From an uncultured Clostridia bacterium (GTDB lineage Bacteria > Bacillota > Clostridia > Christensenellales > Borkfalkiaceae), in NCBI GenBank assembly GCA_949286835.1, contig CASEDP010000003.1, forward strand, positions 1 to 64,000: 64,000 bases of DNA, read 5' to 3'. The position numbers and the translations under genes are program-made. This document shows positions 60,529 through 64,000 of this stretch, one piece after another (position 1 is the first letter of the stretch; each line of letters opens with the position of its first letter). The notes below the pieces were generated by a model. The model had not been told where the DNA came from, ran no database searches, and worked only from the letters and a program-made list of their open reading frames with translations.

Positions 60529-61398
60529 ATGTTCGGATATATTAACCCGTCGACGCCCAACCTGTTTATTAAGGACGACATTCTCTATAAGGCGCTGTAT
60601 TGCGGAATGTGCAAGTCGATAGGAAAGGGCTGCGGCAACGTCGCAAAGAGCGCCCTCACTTACGATACGGCATTTATGTCGGCAATGTTGCACAATATAG
60701 CCAATTGCGACGTAAAGATAGAAAAGAGGCGCTGTGCGCTGCACCTGATAAAGCGCAGACCTATGGCGCGCCCCGACGAGATATCTGTTCTCATAGGCTG
60801 TATGAACACTATGCTTGCCTACTATAAGCTCCTGGACGACAAAGCGGACGGCGAAAAGAAGGGCATATTCGCCTTTGCGTTCAGGCTCGGCTTCAACCGC
60901 GCGAAGAAGCGCCACCCCGCTCTCGCCGAAATCATATCCGAGAGTATGAAAGAGCAGGCAAACCTCGAAAAGGCGGGCTGTGCCATAATCGAACAGGCGT
61001 GCGAGCCGACGGCGGATATGCTTAAAAAGCTCTCCGACTATGCGCTGGGCGAATACGCTACCGATGATACGGGCGCGCTCTTCTACGGCATAGGCAAGTG
61101 GATATACCTGGCCGACGCGCTCGACGATTACGACAAGGACGTAAAAAAAGGGCGGTACAACGTATTTTTCAACGCGTTCGGGAAGCCCACCAAAGCAGAG
61201 GTTGCGGCAGAGCACGGCGAGGAGATAAACTTTCTCTTCAATGCGCTGTTTGCGGATTTGCGAACACATCTTAATAACATAAAGTTTCATTTCAATCACG
61301 ACCTCACGGACAATATAATTTTAATAGGAATACCCTCGCGCACGCGCCGTCTTGTATACGGGAAATGCGGGGAGGGAAAAAAGGAAGACAGACAATGA
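60529..61398 (+). CDS. DUF5685 family protein
   Basis: A 289-aa, largely helical cytoplasmic protein that starts MFGYINPSTPNLFIKDDILYKALYCGMCKSIGKGCGNVAKSALTYD, the hallmark of DUF5685. It has an invariant-looking pair CGMCKS (25-30), many basic residues in the middle and YLADALDDYDKDVKKGRYNVF near residue 205. Such DDxxKD helices recall prenyl-transferase-like all-alpha folds, which I note only as a resemblance. It starts three bases after trpS and overlaps the J-domain gene by four. Function unknown. Confidence 0.75.
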   Translation: MFGYINPSTPNLFIKDDILYKALYCGMCKSIGKGCGNVAKSALTYDTAFMSAMLHNIANCDVKIEKRRCALHLIKRRPMARPDEISVLIGCMNTMLAYYKLLDDKADGEKKGIFAFAFRLGFNRAKKRHPALAEIISESMKEQANLEKAGCAIIEQACEPTADMLKKLSDYALGEYATDDTGALFYGIGKWIYLADALDDYDKDVKKGRYNVFFNAFGKPTKAEVAAEHGEEINFLFNALFADLRTHLNNIKFHFNHDLTDNIILIGIPSRTRRLVYGKCGEGKKEDRQ

Positions 61399-62012
61399 AA
61401 AGACATAATCTCGAAATTCTCGGACTTGACGACAGCGCAACCAGAGAGGACATTGAAGAGGCTTACAACAAGCTAAGGGAAAAGTACAGGGAAGAAAGAT
61501 TTCTCGACGGAGAGGCGGGAAACGAGGCGGCGAGAATGCTCACCAAAATCGAAACCGCCTATACAGAGCTCATTGCCGAACTTGCAGAAGAGAGCAGCGG
61601 CGAAAACGGCGGCACTTCTTTCGGAAAGGTAGAGGAGCTAATAAAGTCGGGCGATCTGCAGGAAGCACAGCGCGTGCTCGACGCATTCAACGAGAGGGGG
61701 GCATACTGGCACTATCTCCAGTCTGTAATCTTCTACAGAAAGAACTGGATTAACGAGAGCAAAAAACAGCTTGAAATAGCTATGCATCTCGAGCCGGACA
61801 ACGAAAAATATAAGGACGCCTACAAAAAGCTCAACGACAAGATGACGAGCGACAGCGCCAACAATGCGTCGGGCAATCAGGGCGTGTATCAGGGTCAGAC
61901 AATGAACAGCTATCAGGACGACCAGATGGGCGGTAGTTTCTGTGCCACCTGCGTCGAATGTTGCGCCCTCAACGCCTGCCTCAACTGTCTGTGCAACGGC
62001 TGTTGCCATTGA
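61395..62012 (+). CDS. J-domain-like protein with TPR-type middle and Cys-rich tail
   Basis: About 205 aa from ATG 61395, which overlaps the DUF5685 stop. The N-terminal 60 residues fold like a J domain (ILGLDDSATREDIEEAYNKLREKYREERF, then a long helix), but the HPD tripeptide that stimulates DnaK is absent. A TPR-like helical part (about 85-155) and a Cys-rich tail (CATCVECCALNACLNCLCNGCCH, about 182-205) follow. This trio with DUF5685 recurs in Clostridia by my recollection. The tail may bind metal. Confidence 0.75.
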   Translation: MKRHNLEILGLDDSATREDIEEAYNKLREKYREERFLDGEAGNEAARMLTKIETAYTELIAELAEESSGENGGTSFGKVEELIKSGDLQEAQRVLDAFNERGAYWHYLQSVIFYRKNWINESKKQLEIAMHLEPDNEKYKDAYKKLNDKMTSDSANNASGNQGVYQGQTMNSYQDDQMGGSFCATCVECCALNACLNCLCNGCCH

Positions 62013-62018
62013 TGGGTT

Positions 62019-62576
62019 ATGCCTAAAGATAACAACAATAAATCCTTTGAAATAGCTTTATCGGGCATTTCCTGTGCCTTTGCCGTTATCTTTCTGTCGC
62101 TCGGCATACTGAGCGGCGTGCTTTTGGCTACAGGTTATTGCCTGGGGATAGTCGCGCTTATGCTGCCGCTGTCAAAAAAATTCTATTTCGGGGATTTTTT
62201 TGCTTATCTGGGTACCTGCGTTCTCACGCTGATATTCGGTGCGGCGGCAAAATTCTGGGATCTCGTTCCATTCATAATGTTTTTCGGGCTTCATCCGCTC
62301 ATAAATGCCCTCCAGATAAAGTTCAACGTAAATAAAATAGTCGCCTTCATAATAAAGGCTGCGTGGTTCGACGCCACTCTCGTCGTCGGCTATCTGTTGG
62401 TATTCGGCGGGCTGCTCGGCGGGTCAATGCTCCCGCAGGAGGTCTATGACTTCGTAAACAGCAACATTTACATTCTCATATTCACCGTCGGCACCGTCGT
62501 GTTTTTAATCTACGACATAATAATCTTCAGGTGTCAGGCGGGCGTAAACTATCTGATGTACAGAATAAGGAAATAA
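62019..62576 (+). CDS. Five-TM membrane protein of unknown function
   Basis: A 185-aa hydrophobic protein with about five TM helices and a basic end (NYLMYRIRK). The layout with FYFGDFFAYLGTCVLTLIFG and VPFIMFFGLHPLINAL is vaguely like small substrate-binding (S) components, but no family is certain. It starts six bases after the J-domain gene and stops three bases before the methyltransferase gene. Co-transcribed with the DUF5685/J-domain pair; a joint role at the membrane is possible. Confidence 0.65.
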   Translation: MPKDNNNKSFEIALSGISCAFAVIFLSLGILSGVLLATGYCLGIVALMLPLSKKFYFGDFFAYLGTCVLTLIFGAAAKFWDLVPFIMFFGLHPLINALQIKFNVNKIVAFIIKAAWFDATLVVGYLLVFGGLLGGSMLPQEVYDFVNSNIYILIFTVGTVVFLIYDIIIFRCQAGVNYLMYRIRK

Positions 62577-62579
62577 CTG

Positions 62580-63995
62580 ATGATAAAGAATGAAGAGTAT
62601 GTGGGGGAAGTAATCTCTCTCGGTACGGAGGGGGAAGGAATAATCAGGACGGACGACGGCATTGCCTTCGTCCCGTTTTGCCTGCCGGAAGAGAGGGTAA
62701 GCTTCAAGGCGCTCAAAGTAAGCGGACCCGCCGTCTATGGAAAACTTACGGAAATGCATACCCTGTCGCCTCACAGAACAATACCCGAATGTCCCGTATT
62801 CGAAAAATGCGGCGGCTGTCAGTTGCAACATTCCGATTACGAGCTGCAGCTCGAATTTAAAAAGAACATAGTGCAGAACTGCCTTAAAAAAATAGGAGGA
62901 ATAGAGTTCGACGTCAGCCCGACCGTGCCCAGCGCCAAGCAGTACGGCTATCGCAACAAGCTCGCCCTTCCCGTCGGCGTGGACCAATTCGGAAATAACG
63001 TAGTGGGGTTTTATGCGCCGCGCTCGCACAGAATTGTGCCCATTTCATATTGCGCCCTGCAGATGGAGTGGTCAAAGACGCTCATCGCGGCGCTTCTTCG
63101 CTTTATGGACGAGGCGCAGCTCAAGGGCTATGACGAGGTTGACCGCAGCGGTCAGATAAGGCAGCTCGTCGCAAGGGAGATAGGCGGAAAATTGCTCATA
63201 ACCGTCGTGTCTGTGCACAGGACGGACCTTGCCCCGCTTGCGGAAATACTCAAAAAGAGCTTTAAAAATTTCACGCTTTTAAACAACGTAAACGCCTCCC
63301 ACGGCAATGTCATTTTCGGAAAAGAGTGGCACATATGCTACGGCGAAGGCTATTTCACCGCCACGGAGGACGGCATAAAGTACAAGGCGGGCGCAAATAC
63401 ATTCGTGCAGGTCAACGACGAAATCCGCTCTGTGCTCTACAGGGCGGTCATAGACGCCTGCAGGGACGAGGACGCAGTCGCAGTCGACCTGTACAGCGGG
63501 GGCGGTATGCTCACCGCGATGCTTGCAAACGCGTGCAGGGCGGCACATGGCGTAGAGATTGTGCCGCAGGCAGTGGCTTGCGCGGACGAGCTCAAAAAGC
63601 TCAACGGTCTGCGCGACAAGATGTTCAACATCTGCGGTTCGGTCGAAGAAAAGCTGGAGGAGGTATTCGCAAGGACGGCAGGATATAAGCGCGTCGTCGT
63701 CTGCGACCCGCCCAGAAAGGGTATGGAGCGTTCTGTCGTCAAGGCAATATCGAGGTGCGGCGCGGATAAAGTCGTGCTCGTCTCGTGCAGTCCCGCGACG
63801 CTTGCGCGCGACTTGGGGCTGCTTCTGGGCACATTGACGGAGGTCGACGGTCAGATAATAAAGACCCCCGACTATTCGGCTGAAAGCGCCCCGTCGCCCT
63901 ACATAATTCAGTCAATCACCCCGTTCGATATGTTCCCCCAGACCAAACACGTAGAGACACTGGTACTGCTTTCCAAAAAAAGCCGGACTATTTAA
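62580..63995 (+). CDS. RlmD/TrmA-type uracil-5 methyltransferase
   Basis: SAM-dependent RNA m5U methyltransferase of 471 aa. An N-terminal TRAM domain (about 5-60), a Cys cluster Cys71-x5-Cys77-x2-Cys80 with a later Cys near 157 for a [4Fe-4S] cluster, and the methyltransferase domain (about 290-471) are seen. Motif I is DLYSGGGML, DPPRKGM is motif IV and the catalytic Cys is in VSCSPATLARDL. Probably methylates U1939 or U747 of 23S rRNA, or U54 of tRNA; the exact target is open. The gene is complete and ends just before the window edge. Confidence 0.88.
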   Translation: MIKNEEYVGEVISLGTEGEGIIRTDDGIAFVPFCLPEERVSFKALKVSGPAVYGKLTEMHTLSPHRTIPECPVFEKCGGCQLQHSDYELQLEFKKNIVQNCLKKIGGIEFDVSPTVPSAKQYGYRNKLALPVGVDQFGNNVVGFYAPRSHRIVPISYCALQMEWSKTLIAALLRFMDEAQLKGYDEVDRSGQIRQLVAREIGGKLLITVVSVHRTDLAPLAEILKKSFKNFTLLNNVNASHGNVIFGKEWHICYGEGYFTATEDGIKYKAGANTFVQVNDEIRSVLYRAVIDACRDEDAVAVDLYSGGGMLTAMLANACRAAHGVEIVPQAVACADELKKLNGLRDKMFNICGSVEEKLEEVFARTAGYKRVVVCDPPRKGMERSVVKAISRCGADKVVLVSCSPATLARDLGLLLGTLTEVDGQIIKTPDYSAESAPSPYIIQSITPFDMFPQTKHVETLVLLSKKSRTI

Positions 63996-64000
63996 GGTCG

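Noticed and set aside
59545-61299. Long minus-strand frame (584 codons) opposite trpS and DUF5685
   Set aside because: Antisense shadow of two well-recognised genes, no promoter or ribosome-binding site.

Overview
The window looks like chromosomal DNA of a Gram-positive, anaerobic gut-type member of the Clostridia. The reasons are TTG and GTG starts behind strong GGAGG sites, sigma-A promoters of the TTGACA-N17-TATAAT type before almost every operon, SipW/TasA-like secretion, FeoA-FeoA-FeoB with a Cys-rich FeoB-associated peptide, and Clostridia-type families (DUF5685, DUF2798, CmpB-like membrane proteins). The exact lineage is inference. Nearly all genes are complete. I see no tRNA, rRNA, transposase, phage gene or CRISPR array.

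Layout. 0.1-5 kb: a four-gene minus-strand operon with an MBOAT O-acyltransferase, two surface SGNH-like proteins carrying leucine-rich repeats and a small membrane protein; this looks like an envelope-glycan acylation machine. 5-10 kb: a CmpB-like membrane protein, a TrpXYZ-type ABC importer, a candidate small RNA and a patatin-like phospholipase. 10-17 kb: a PadR regulator with a large membrane-anchored partner, then a 4-TM protein with a domain-permuted, membrane-tethered GH3 glucosidase. 17-25.5 kb: a hexuronide module of GH2 enzyme, two AraC regulators, GPH symporter, UxuA and a UxuB-like reductase; the next pathway enzyme, KDPG aldolase, lies at 43 kb. 25.8-31.9 kb: a SipW signal peptidase operon with TasA-like substrates, whose large last gene is broken by a frameshift. 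32-42 kb: GH5 glucanase and GNAT, an O-antigen-ligase-like protein, an AEC carrier, a DUF2798 protein and a heterodimeric ABC exporter.

42-49 kb: TcdA, KDPG aldolase, then an iron-sulfur block of nadA, an Rrf2 regulator, cysteine desulfurase, IscU and a TtcA-like enzyme. The two promoters of this block share the inverted repeat AATTCCTA-N9-TAGGAA(A/T)T, which I propose as the Rrf2 operator. A roughly 405-bp hairpin-rich element with structured terminal inverted repeats separates the desulfurase from IscU. 48.5-64 kb: an L10 leader with rplJ-rplL (not joined to rplKA or rpoBC), an orphan response regulator, a cyclophilin-like lipoprotein, the Feo iron importer behind paired operators, an aminotransferase, a small P-loop protein, threonine synthase, GNAT, TrpS, a DUF5685/J-domain/membrane-protein trio and an RlmD-type methyltransferase.

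The least-explained items are the structured element at 46.68-47.08 kb, the small-RNA candidate at 9.05-9.2 kb, the Rrf2 operator set, the MBOAT/LRR-SGNH operon and the SipW operon.
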